From NCBI RefSeq assembly GCF_011634895.1, contig NZ_SIRR01000012.1:186001-250000 (forward strand): 64,000 nucleotides of DNA. The letters run 5' to 3'. The DNA comes from Rheinheimera pleomorphica (lineage in GTDB: Bacteria > Pseudomonadota > Gammaproteobacteria > Enterobacterales > Alteromonadaceae). How positions within the stretch are numbered: the first letter of the stretch is position 1; the number at the start of each line of letters is the position of its first letter. Both the position numbers and the translations under genes were made by a program. Shown here piece by piece: positions 28,790-36,290 of the stretch. Under the pieces are notes generated by a model. That model had not been told where the DNA came from, ran no database searches, and saw nothing but the letters and a program-made list of their open reading frames with translations.

Positions 28790-30904
28790 TTAACGGGTTA
28801 ACTCAAAACAGACGTGAATATGCACGTTACGCTTAAAATCTTCCGGCAAGGTGGCCGCCGAAATATCTTTTACCTGCCAGCCAGCATCGTTAAGTGCCTG
28901 GGTATCAATTTTAAAGCGGCGCTTGTTGTTTGAGAAAATCACCTTACCACCCGGTGCCAGGCGCGGCGTCAGCATATTGAGTAATTTCACATGATCGCGC
29001 TGTACATCCCAGCTATCCTGCATCCGCTTTGAGTTAGAAAAGGTTGGCGGGTCAACAAAGATTAAATCAAACTGGTTACGGCAGCGGCTCAACCACTGCA
29101 GGCAATCAGCCTGCTCAAACTGGTATTGCTTACCGGTTAAACCGTTTACGGCAAAGTTGCGTTTCGCCCAGTCCAGATAGGTATTGGACATATCTACCGT
29201 GGTAACACTACTGGCGCCGCCAATAGCGGCATGCACCGAGGCACTGCCGGTATAAGCAAACAGGTTTAGTACACTTTTGCCTTTTGCCTGCTGCTGGATC
29301 ATGCGCCGGGTAAGGCGATGGTCTAAAAATAACCCGGTATCGAGATAATCGCGCAGGTTGACCAGAAACTTAGCACCGTATTCGCTCACTTCTTTATACT
29401 GACCGGCCTTATTCAGTGCCTGATATTGTGAGCTGCCCTTTTGTTTTTCCCGTACCTTTAAAATCATCTTATCTGAGCTGATGCCCAGCACCTGCGGCAC
29501 CTGATTTACCACATCAAATAAGCGCTTCTGTGATACCTGCTCATCTACTGTACCCGGTGCGGCGTATTCGTGCACCACCACTTCGCCGTCGTACCAGTCT
29601 ACCGCCACGTTATACTCTGGGATATCGGCATCATATAACCGGTAGCAGCTTAAGCCTTCTTTTTTCGCCCATTTTTGCAGTTGTTTCAGGTTTTTCGCCA
29701 AACGATTGCCAAAAGAGCTGCTCTCGCTAAAAAACAGCGCGGGCGCATCAGAGCTTACCGCGACCTGCTTTTCAGTTAAATCAAACAGCGTGAAATCGCA
29801 ATCGAGCGGGCCATTGGTGAATTTATAGCTTTTGCTTTTTGATAACCTCAGCGCGCGCAGCAAATCAGTATTTGAGGTAATAATCGCCAAACGCCAGCCC
29901 TGATAATGCTGCTTTAAAGCCAGCGAAAACTTGCTATACAGCGGTATTAACGACGGTAAATCGCCTAAACGTTCACCATATGGCGGGTTGGTAACGATGA
30001 CACCCGCCGTGGCCGCAACTGGTGCGTTTAACGTTGTCGCATCAGCCTGGCTAAACTGCACCATGGCGCTAATGCCAGCCTGCTGCGCATTATGCCGCGC
30101 CTTGGTTAAACTGCGCTCGTCAACATCAGAGCCCCAGAATTTAACCTCTTTGGCAACCGGCAATGCGGCGGCTTTAGCGTCGCTACGCAGTTGCTGCCAC
30201 ACCGCTTCGCGATGGCCGGGCCAGCTTTCAAAGGCAAACTTTTCCCGCGTTAAGCCAGGCGCTCTGTTAAGCGCAATTAATGCCGCTTCTATCACTAAGG
30301 TGCCGCTGCCACAAAACGGATCAAAAAATGGCTGCTGTGCTGTCCACCCCGAACGTTTTATTAGGGCTGCAGCTAAATGCTCTTTTAATGGTGCATCGCC
30401 CTGGCCGGCACGGTAACCGCGCTGATGCAGTGACGGACCGGAGAAGTCCTGTAAAAAGTGAAAATGGGCTTTCTCTAAGCGTACCTGAAAGCGCACATCC
30501 GGGGTCAGCCGATCCACATCTGGCCGGTTGCCGGTTTCTTCGCGAAACTGATCCACTATCGCGTCTTTTAAGCGGATGGCACCAAATTGGGTATTGTCTA
30601 TCTTCGGGTGCTTGCCGACGCATTCCACCGCTAAGGTGTTTCTAAGCGCCATATGCTGCAGCCAGTCAATTTTACCGGCTACCTGATATAAATCGCTGTC
30701 GGCCGTTACCGGCTCAGACTGAATAAGGCGCAGAATACGCGTCGCCAGACGCGACCATAAACACAACTGATAGGCAGTGCGTAAATCCGCAGTAAACCGT
30801 ACCACGCCCATGGTCACTTTTAATACGTCACCACCATGCTGACGAATCTCATCCGCCAGCAGTTCTTCTACCCCTTTAGACGTTAACGCCCAGAATTGCA
30901 GCAT
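28790..30904 (-). CDS. rlmL: Bifunctional 23S rRNA methyltransferase RlmKL
   Basis: The 704-residue fusion makes m2G2445 and m7G2069 in 23S rRNA. Order: THUMP domain (about 45-155), RlmL-type methyltransferase (about 160-385) with FDPFCGSGT and TNPPYGERLG, then the RlmK domain (about 400-704) with NLFAYTGSASVHAA and VDPPTFSNSK. Length equals that of the E. coli protein (702). It is first in an operon with the glutaredoxin-like gene and uup, which ties uup to ribosome biology. Confidence 0.96.
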   Translation of the reverse strand: MLQFWALTSKGVEELLADEIRQHGGDVLKVTMGVVRFTADLRTAYQLCLWSRLATRILRLIQSEPVTADSDLYQVAGKIDWLQHMALRNTLAVECVGKHPKIDNTQFGAIRLKDAIVDQFREETGNRPDVDRLTPDVRFQVRLEKAHFHFLQDFSGPSLHQRGYRAGQGDAPLKEHLAAALIKRSGWTAQQPFFDPFCGSGTLVIEAALIALNRAPGLTREKFAFESWPGHREAVWQQLRSDAKAAALPVAKEVKFWGSDVDERSLTKARHNAQQAGISAMVQFSQADATTLNAPVAATAGVIVTNPPYGERLGDLPSLIPLYSKFSLALKQHYQGWRLAIITSNTDLLRALRLSKSKSYKFTNGPLDCDFTLFDLTEKQVAVSSDAPALFFSESSSFGNRLAKNLKQLQKWAKKEGLSCYRLYDADIPEYNVAVDWYDGEVVVHEYAAPGTVDEQVSQKRLFDVVNQVPQVLGISSDKMILKVREKQKGSSQYQALNKAGQYKEVSEYGAKFLVNLRDYLDTGLFLDHRLTRRMIQQQAKGKSVLNLFAYTGSASVHAAIGGASSVTTVDMSNTYLDWAKRNFAVNGLTGKQYQFEQADCLQWLSRCRNQFDLIFVDPPTFSNSKRMQDSWDVQRDHVKLLNMLTPRLAPGGKVIFSNNKRRFKIDTQALNDAGWQVKDISAATLPEDFKRNVHIHVCFELTR

Positions 30905-31071
30905 TGCTTTTCACCTGAAACAAAAATGGCGCACAGTATAGCAGAAACACCGCTTTAACCGGTTGGCTTTTTCGTTTGGTGATACGGTGGCGATATTTGC
31001 TGTATAAATCGGCGGCTTGTATAAGAAAGCGGCAGTTGAGCCGGTTATTAAAAATAAAAGCCGTTAAGCGC

Positions 31072-31100
31072 TTGCAAGCCACCGGCAAAAACACTAAGAT
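31072..31100 (+). promoter_or_regulatory. Sigma-70 promoter of the initiator tRNA
   Basis: TTGCAA (31072-31077), a 17-nt spacer and TAAGAT (31095-31100). The following GCGCCCCGC is a GC-rich discriminator, typical of stringently controlled stable RNA promoters. It ends 18 nt before the tRNA. Confidence 0.7.
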
Positions 31101-31118
31101 GCGCCCCGCAATGACGGA

Positions 31119-31195
<77 letters not shown>

Positions 31196-31202
31196 ACATT
31201 TA

Positions 31203-31227
31203 AGCCAGCATTAAGCTGGTTTTTTTG
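31203..31227 (+). terminator. Terminator following the initiator tRNA
   Basis: CCAGC (31205-31209) pairs with GCTGG (31215-31219) around ATTAA, followed by seven T residues. It begins 8 nt after the CCA. Confidence 0.75.
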
Positions 31228-31237
31228 TATCTGAATT

Positions 31238-31295
31238 TCGGGCAACCCGAAGGTCGTCGGTTCGCTCCTTACAAAGATCAGGGCTCCCGCAACCA
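31238..31295 (+). repeat. Degenerate initiator tRNA 3'-half, copy 1
   Basis: It resumes the tRNA inside the anticodon stem as TCGGGC-AACCCGAAGGTCGTCGGTTC; relative to the real gene TCAT, including the anticodon, is missing. An insert of about 18 nt (GCTCCTTACAAAGATCAG) replaces the T-loop part AAATCC, then GGCTCCCGCAACCA is identical to the real tRNA 3' end. It cannot fold as a tRNA. Confidence 0.9.
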
Positions 31296-31302
31296 ACTTA
31301 AA

Positions 31303-31327
31303 AGCCGACGAATAAAGTCGGTTCTTT
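31303..31327 (+). terminator. Terminator-like hairpin of repeat copy 1
   Basis: CCGAC (31305-31309) pairs with GTCGG (31317-31321), followed by TTCTTTT. It occupies the same place relative to the CCA as the terminator of the real tRNA. Confidence 0.6.
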
Positions 31328-31344
31328 TGTGTCTGAAATTCAGC

Positions 31345-31396
31345 AACCCGAAGGTCGTCGGTTCGTTCCTTACAAAGATCAGGGCTCCTGCAACCA
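31345..31396 (+). repeat. Degenerate initiator tRNA 3'-half, copy 2
   Basis: It begins AACCCGAAGGTCGTCGGTTC exactly 101 nt after the same point in copy 1 and carries the same 18-nt insert with one change, then GGCTCCTGCAACCA (one change from the real end). The flanking sequence is also shared with copy 1, so the unit was duplicated as a whole. Confidence 0.9.
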
Positions 31397-31403
31397 ACTT
31401 AAA

Positions 31404-31429
31404 AGCCGACGAATAAAGTCGGTTTTTTT
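31404..31429 (+). terminator. Terminator-like hairpin of repeat copy 2
   Basis: CCGAC (31406-31410) pairs with GTCGG (31418-31422), followed by seven T residues, a stronger U-tract than in copy 1. Confidence 0.65.
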
Positions 31430-31445
31430 GTGCCTGAAATTCAGC

Positions 31446-31497
31446 AACCCGAAGGTCGTCGGTTCGCTTTTTACAAAGATCTGGGCTGCCGTAACCG
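31446..31497 (+). repeat. Degenerate initiator tRNA 3'-half, copy 3
   Basis: It starts 101 nt after copy 2 with AACCCGAAGGTCGTCGGTTCG. Its 3' part has decayed (GGGCTGCCGTAACCGG) and it has no hairpin or T-run. It ends 8 nt before the 3' end of the convergent kinase gene. Confidence 0.85.
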
Positions 31498-31504
31498 GCA
31501 CTGA

Positions 31505-33424
31505 CTATCTGGGTTTTATGACAACTCTGACCGGCAGCGTTAACACAAAACTCGTGCCTTTGCCGGGCGCACTATGGCAGACAATACTGCCTTTTAACTG
31601 CTGGGTAACAAGGTTGTAGACAATACTTAAACCCAAACCGCTGGCACCGTCTTGCTGGGCGGTGGTGAAAAAGGGTTCAAATATACGTGCCTGCACTTGC
31701 TGCGCCATACCCGCGCCATCATCCTGGTAGGTTATTTCTAACCGGCCGTCGGCGAGCAATTTGTAACTGAGCCAAATGTTATGCATTTGCTGACGTTCAA
31801 AGCCATGTTGCAACGAGTTCAGCATTAAATTGGTCAGAATACGGCTGAAACTGCCGGGGAAGCTTTGAATAACCATGATTTTGTCGCCCTGAATATCGGT
31901 TTTCACCTGATATTGTCCCAGCTCATAGCGCAGGTTTAACACTACGCTTTGCAGGTAGTCGTACAAATTAAAATTGCGCCGTTGCTCAAAAGACTGATCC
32001 ACTGCTATGGCTTTAAAGCTCTGGATCAGCTCCTCTGCCCGCTTTAGCTGATGACCAAGTTGCTCAATGGCGGCTTTTGAATCACGTAAGTAGTTATCAA
32101 ACACCGAGCGTTTTAACGCATTTTGTTTTACGGCGCTGGCAATTTGCATATTGTGCAGTTCAAGAGCGTTAAGCGCCTGCACACTGCTAGACACCGGGGC
32201 GGTGATTTCACGGGCGACACCGGCGACCAGAATGCCAATCTGCGATGACTTTTCCGACTCGATTAATTGTTGCTGGGTTTTAACCAGCTCGGTATTCATC
32301 TGATTAAGATCTTCTACCGCGCGCTGCAACTCGGCCGTGCGCTGCTGCACCCTGCCCTCTAATAACTGTTGATGTTCGTTCAGCTTCAGTGCCATGGTAT
32401 GTAGCACCTTTGCGATATTTTCAAACTCGGTAAACGGGAAGTGTTGTTGTGGTTGGCTAAAATCGCCCTCGGCATAGCGTTCAACCACGTGGCTTAAGGC
32501 CGCTATGGGTTTAATTTCCAGTCGCACAAACAGCCAGCCTGCGACTAACAACAGCAGTAAAAATAATGCGGTGAGCAGTGCAAAGCGATACGTCAGATCC
32601 GTTATCGGCTGCAGCGCCACGGCGCGGCTGGTTGCGAATGTCACCGTAAAAGCGCTGTCCAGCCCGGGCACCTGCAGTTGTGCCTGAGTGATGACACTGT
32701 CGGCCTGAGCCTCTGACGTCGCCGGCAGCAGGGGTTTATCCTGCCAGTAGATATTCAGCAGGTGTGCATCGGGGGTGTAATGCTCTAACTGCAGGCGAAT
32801 TTGCTGTACAGACAGCAGCGCGACCAGCGCGCCGGTCAATTTGCTGCGCGGATCTATAACAGCCGTATCGGCCAGCTTTAGTGGCATTAGCATTACCAGC
32901 CATTGTGATGATAACGGCGCGGTAGCTTCTGCTAAAAGTAGTTGGTTAAAATCAGCGGCATCCAGCAGCAGCGTCTGCTTTGTTGCCGTGTAATCTGCCG
33001 CATATAGCGTTGCCAGGGCGGGCTCTAATGCTGTCAAAGGTAACACCATGGCATTTACCGGAACGGCTTCGGCCAACCAGTACTTATTGTCCAATAGCAG
33101 CAAAGCGCTGGCCAAAGGTTGTTGCTCAGCAATGTTTAACAGATTATTGCGGGCGCTGGGGGCGAACACGCCGGAACTGGCAGCCAGTGCCGCATTGGAA
33201 TCAAGTGACAATTGTTCCAGCTGCAGTGATAGCTTTTCCAGCTCAAATGCCAACTGAAACACTGCCTTTTCAGTTTGTGCGCTTTGCTTTTTGATTTGCT
33301 CATCAGTTTGAATATCGCGAAACTCTGCAATGAGTAAACCGCTGAGCAGTAAGGTTGGGATCATCGCCCCCAGTACAAACTGCACCACTAACAGATGTTT
33401 AAACGATACACTACCGATTTTCAT
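31505..33424 (-). CDS. Membrane sensor kinase with substituted H-box histidine
   Basis: A 639-residue sensor: TM1 (about 10-34), a periplasmic domain of some 245 residues, TM2 (about 281-300), HAMP-like region, coiled coil (345-392), a dimerisation domain and an HATPase domain. In the H-box, relatives read VAHEINTP; here it is VAREITAP, with Arg405 (codon CGT at 32212-32210) in place of the phospho-acceptor. The ATPase motifs are intact: N532/N536 in TNLMLNSLQH, DDGAGM at 568-573, FEPFFTT, and GLGLS at 596-600. It overlaps the solute-binding protein gene by 4 nt (ATGA). No response regulator is adjacent. Confidence 0.88.
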   Translation of the reverse strand: MKIGSVSFKHLLVVQFVLGAMIPTLLLSGLLIAEFRDIQTDEQIKKQSAQTEKAVFQLAFELEKLSLQLEQLSLDSNAALAASSGVFAPSARNNLLNIAEQQPLASALLLLDNKYWLAEAVPVNAMVLPLTALEPALATLYAADYTATKQTLLLDAADFNQLLLAEATAPLSSQWLVMLMPLKLADTAVIDPRSKLTGALVALLSVQQIRLQLEHYTPDAHLLNIYWQDKPLLPATSEAQADSVITQAQLQVPGLDSAFTVTFATSRAVALQPITDLTYRFALLTALFLLLLLVAGWLFVRLEIKPIAALSHVVERYAEGDFSQPQQHFPFTEFENIAKVLHTMALKLNEHQQLLEGRVQQRTAELQRAVEDLNQMNTELVKTQQQLIESEKSSQIGILVAGVAREITAPVSSSVQALNALELHNMQIASAVKQNALKRSVFDNYLRDSKAAIEQLGHQLKRAEELIQSFKAIAVDQSFEQRRNFNLYDYLQSVVLNLRYELGQYQVKTDIQGDKIMVIQSFPGSFSRILTNLMLNSLQHGFERQQMHNIWLSYKLLADGRLEITYQDDGAGMAQQVQARIFEPFFTTAQQDGASGLGLSIVYNLVTQQLKGSIVCHSAPGKGTSFVLTLPVRVVIKPR

Positions 33425-34599
33425 AAGCCCGCCGCCAATAACTGCTGATCCCGTTGCGCCGTTTTCTGCATAAAAGCTGCGGCATCAGCTGCATTTAAGG
33501 CGCGTGCCTGATGCAACAACATGCCTTTTTGCATACCATTCCAAACCGATACCATGGCCTCAGTCGCCGGCATTAGCTGGCTTAAGCGCTGTTGTGCCTG
33601 TACCTGTAAATACAGCGGATCTGTGGATGCTTCTGCAGAAACAGGCGACTGAATAGTAGGCGTCAGGTAATGTTTGGCGGCCAGCGCCTGCAGGTGTGCT
33701 GGCTGGCGAAAATACTGTACCAGTTTTTTAATTTGCGCGGCTTTACTGCCACCCAAGGCGTAATGCGGAAAAATCATCACTATATAAGAGGCATGTGGCT
33801 TTATGGTTCTGCCCTGCCAGCTTGGAAACAGTGTTATGCCCAGATCCTCTCCCAGCCGCCGTCTGGCATCCGCCAGCGCCCAGCTACCATTTATCGCATA
33901 AGCATATTGTCCCTGGTAAAACGCTTCTGACACACAGTGATAACCGCATTCGCTTTGTGCCACACCGGTATCGGCTAACCGTTGGTAAAACGCTAACGCC
34001 TGTTGCATCGCTGCAGTGTCCAATGTTGCACTGTCATGGTTTGCCAGTTGAGCACCGAACAGATCAGCGAATAAGGCAAACCAATAGGGTTCCTGATAAT
34101 TTAGCGCCAGTGTATTAACACCTTGGCGGGCAAAGAGGCTTTGCTGATCAAATAACTGTTGCCAGTCTGTTACCGGCTGCTTTACCCAGCGTTTGTTATA
34201 CATCAGTAATAAATGATTACCGGAAAACAGCGGCACGCCGTAATTTTTTTGTCTGAACTGCAATGCCTGCATCACATCGGCCGGTAACTTATGGTCGACA
34301 AGTTCCGTTGGTAATTCAGATAGCTGCATCAGCGGTGCATAGCCGAGGTTATCCGATGAAATGATAATAATATCAGGTGCTGTTGGCTGATCCGCTGCGC
34401 GGATCACCGCGGCTTTTAGCTCTTCATTGGGTAGCAACTGCACTGAGACACTGATATCGGGATGAACGCTGGAAAAACGCTGCGCCAGCGCTGAAAAGTC
34501 GCTATCGAGCTCCTTTAACATATGCCAGACATTAAGCTGGGTGGCGCCCTGTACCCACAACGACATAAAGAGTGCACAACTTAGCAGAACACTGCGCAA
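33421..34599 (-). CDS. Extracellular solute-binding protein (family 1)
   Basis: A periplasmic binding protein of the sugar-binding type, about 392 residues from TTG at 34599, which has GGAGG 5 nt upstream and directly opens a signal peptide (RSVLLSCALFMSLWVQGA). The mature start LNVWHMLKELDSDFSALAQRF and SSVHPDISV, and INGSWALADARRR, fit family 1 solute-binding proteins. No ABC permease or ATPase gene is present. Coupling to the sensor kinase gene by an ATGA overlap suggests it presents a ligand to that sensor rather than to a transporter. Confidence 0.83.
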   Translation of the reverse strand: MRSVLLSCALFMSLWVQGATQLNVWHMLKELDSDFSALAQRFSSVHPDISVSVQLLPNEELKAAVIRAADQPTAPDIIIISSDNLGYAPLMQLSELPTELVDHKLPADVMQALQFRQKNYGVPLFSGNHLLLMYNKRWVKQPVTDWQQLFDQQSLFARQGVNTLALNYQEPYWFALFADLFGAQLANHDSATLDTAAMQQALAFYQRLADTGVAQSECGYHCVSEAFYQGQYAYAINGSWALADARRRLGEDLGITLFPSWQGRTIKPHASYIVMIFPHYALGGSKAAQIKKLVQYFRQPAHLQALAAKHYLTPTIQSPVSAEASTDPLYLQVQAQQRLSQLMPATEAMVSVWNGMQKGMLLHQARALNAADAAAFMQKTAQRDQQLLAAGL

Positions 34600-34754
34600 A
34601 GCGACCTCCGCCTGACCATTTTTTGAGAGTGTTTTGGCTACACTATAGTGCAATCAACAAATTACGTCATCAAACGATGAAAGCTGATAAGGTCGCGCTG
34701 GTTGTTGTTACACAACACCGTTACACTAAGCAGCCAGTTCTGCCGGAGTACATT

Positions 34755-36224
34755 ATGACGAAATTTAAGGTGAAACACAGCCTGGCTGCTTTAGCCGCAC
34801 CTTTTTCCCAGCCTTGTCAGCCAACGCCGGTATCGGCGCCGCAGTGGCTGGCGTTTAACTCAGCGCTCGCCACGCAATTGCGCTTGCCAGAGCAATACTG
34901 GCTAACAGATGCCGGTTTAGCGCTGTTTAGTGGTAATGCGCTGCCGGATTGGACCAAGCCGCTGGCTCATGCTTATGCCGGCCATCAGTTTGGCCATTTT
35001 GTACCGCAATTAGGTGATGGCCGCGCGCTGTTACTGGCAGAGCTGGAAGATGCTCATGGCCAACTATTCGATATTCAGCTTAAAGGTGCCGGCCGCACGC
35101 CATTTTCACGTGGTGGTGACGGTCGTGCGCCACTGGGCCCGGTGCTGCGCGAGTATTTAGTCAGCGAAGCTATGCAGGCGCTTGGCGTGCCGACAACCCG
35201 GGCGTTAGCTGCGGTGCTAAGCGGTGACTGGCTACAACGCGACACGGCCGAACCCGGCGCCATTATTTGCCGGGTAGCCAAAAGCCATATTCGCATTGGC
35301 AGTTTTCAGTATCTGGCGGCACATAGCGACAGCAGCCAGCTTAAAACCTTTGCCGATTATGTAATACAGCGCCACTATCCGGCATGCCTGCACGCTGATA
35401 ACCCCTACCTGGCGTTACTTGAAGCGGTAATAAGCGCGCAGGCACAGCTGATTGCCAAATGGATGAGCCTGGGCTTTATTCATGGCGTAATGAATACCGA
35501 CAATATGAGCATTAGCGGCGAAACCATCGATTATGGCCCCTGCGCCTTTATGGATGCGTTTAACCCGGCACAGGTATACAGCTTTATTGATAAACAAGGC
35601 CGCTATGCCTGGGGGAATCAGCCGCGTATCGCCAGCTGGAACCTGGCACGTTTTGCCGAAACTCTGCTACCGTTAATCGCCGAACACGCGGCGCAGGCAG
35701 TTGAACTGGCAACGGGCGCACTGCAAGGCTTTAACAGCGAAAATGAAGCGGCGTTTTTACAGCTAATGGGCGAAAAAATTGGCCTTAAGGCGGCAACGAA
35801 ACACGATGAGTCATTAATTCGTGATTTACTTAATCTGATGAGCGCCAATAACGCCGATTTTAGCCAGACATTTCGCCTGCTTAGTCAATCGGTTAGCGAT
35901 GCCAGCACCGGCGCAGCTATGCTGTTTGCTGATAACAACAGTTGGCAGGCCTGGTGCAGCCGCTGGCAGGCCCGGCTGGCTGAGCAAGGTATTGCCACGA
36001 AAGACGTGAAACAACAGATGGACGCCTGTAACCCGGCGTTAATCCCCCGTAATCACCAGATCGCCAAAGCGATTGAACTGGCCAGCACTGAAGCTGATTT
36101 GTCGCTGTTTAACCGTTTGCATAACGCACTGCAAACGCCCTTTGAACTCGATGACGCCAACGCAGATTTAGCCCTGCCGCCAACCGCAGAGCAGTGTATT
36201 GAAAACACCTTTTGCGGCACCTGA
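34755..36224 (+). CDS. selO: Protein AMPylase SelO (YdiU/UPF0061)
   Basis: A pseudokinase-fold enzyme that transfers AMP to Ser, Thr or Tyr of target proteins. The ATG at 34755 gives 489 residues with GGAG 6 nt upstream; an in-frame extension to 34572 overlaps the divergent gene and is not used. Family blocks are YAGHQFGHFVPQLGDGRA, FDIQLKGAGRTPFSRGGDGRAP and FIHGVMNTDNMSI with YGPCAFMDAF, which hold the catalytic and metal-binding residues. The C-terminus ends in Cys-Gly-Thr; I see no selenocysteine codon. Confidence 0.95.
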   Translation: MTKFKVKHSLAALAAPFSQPCQPTPVSAPQWLAFNSALATQLRLPEQYWLTDAGLALFSGNALPDWTKPLAHAYAGHQFGHFVPQLGDGRALLLAELEDAHGQLFDIQLKGAGRTPFSRGGDGRAPLGPVLREYLVSEAMQALGVPTTRALAAVLSGDWLQRDTAEPGAIICRVAKSHIRIGSFQYLAAHSDSSQLKTFADYVIQRHYPACLHADNPYLALLEAVISAQAQLIAKWMSLGFIHGVMNTDNMSISGETIDYGPCAFMDAFNPAQVYSFIDKQGRYAWGNQPRIASWNLARFAETLLPLIAEHAAQAVELATGALQGFNSENEAAFLQLMGEKIGLKAATKHDESLIRDLLNLMSANNADFSQTFRLLSQSVSDASTGAAMLFADNNSWQAWCSRWQARLAEQGIATKDVKQQMDACNPALIPRNHQIAKAIELASTEADLSLFNRLHNALQTPFELDDANADLALPPTAEQCIENTFCGT

Positions 36225-36239
36225 GCTTTTTGGCTCAGC

Positions 36240-36267
36240 AAAAAACACACCCCGCTTATGCGGGGTG
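36240..36267 (-). terminator. Terminator of the TonB-dependent receptor gene
   Basis: CACCCCGC (36248-36255) pairs with GCGGGGTG (36260-36267). On the minus strand the stem is followed by TG and a run of six T residues. The plus side lacks a T-run, so it serves mainly the receptor gene. Confidence 0.75.
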
Positions 36268-36290
36268 CTCTGCAAGACTTAGGTTAAGTG

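Noticed and set aside
29931..30416. A 161-codon plus-strand open frame.
   Set aside because: Antisense to rlmKL, with low-complexity composition and no ribosome site; a shadow frame.
31225..31619. Two plus-strand open frames of 63 and 96 codons across the tRNA-derived repeats, with repeated peptide segments.
   Set aside because: They translate the 101-nt repeat, whose period is not a multiple of three, so the peptide shifts frame between units. There is no ribosome site. The pattern is explained by the RNA-derived repeat.
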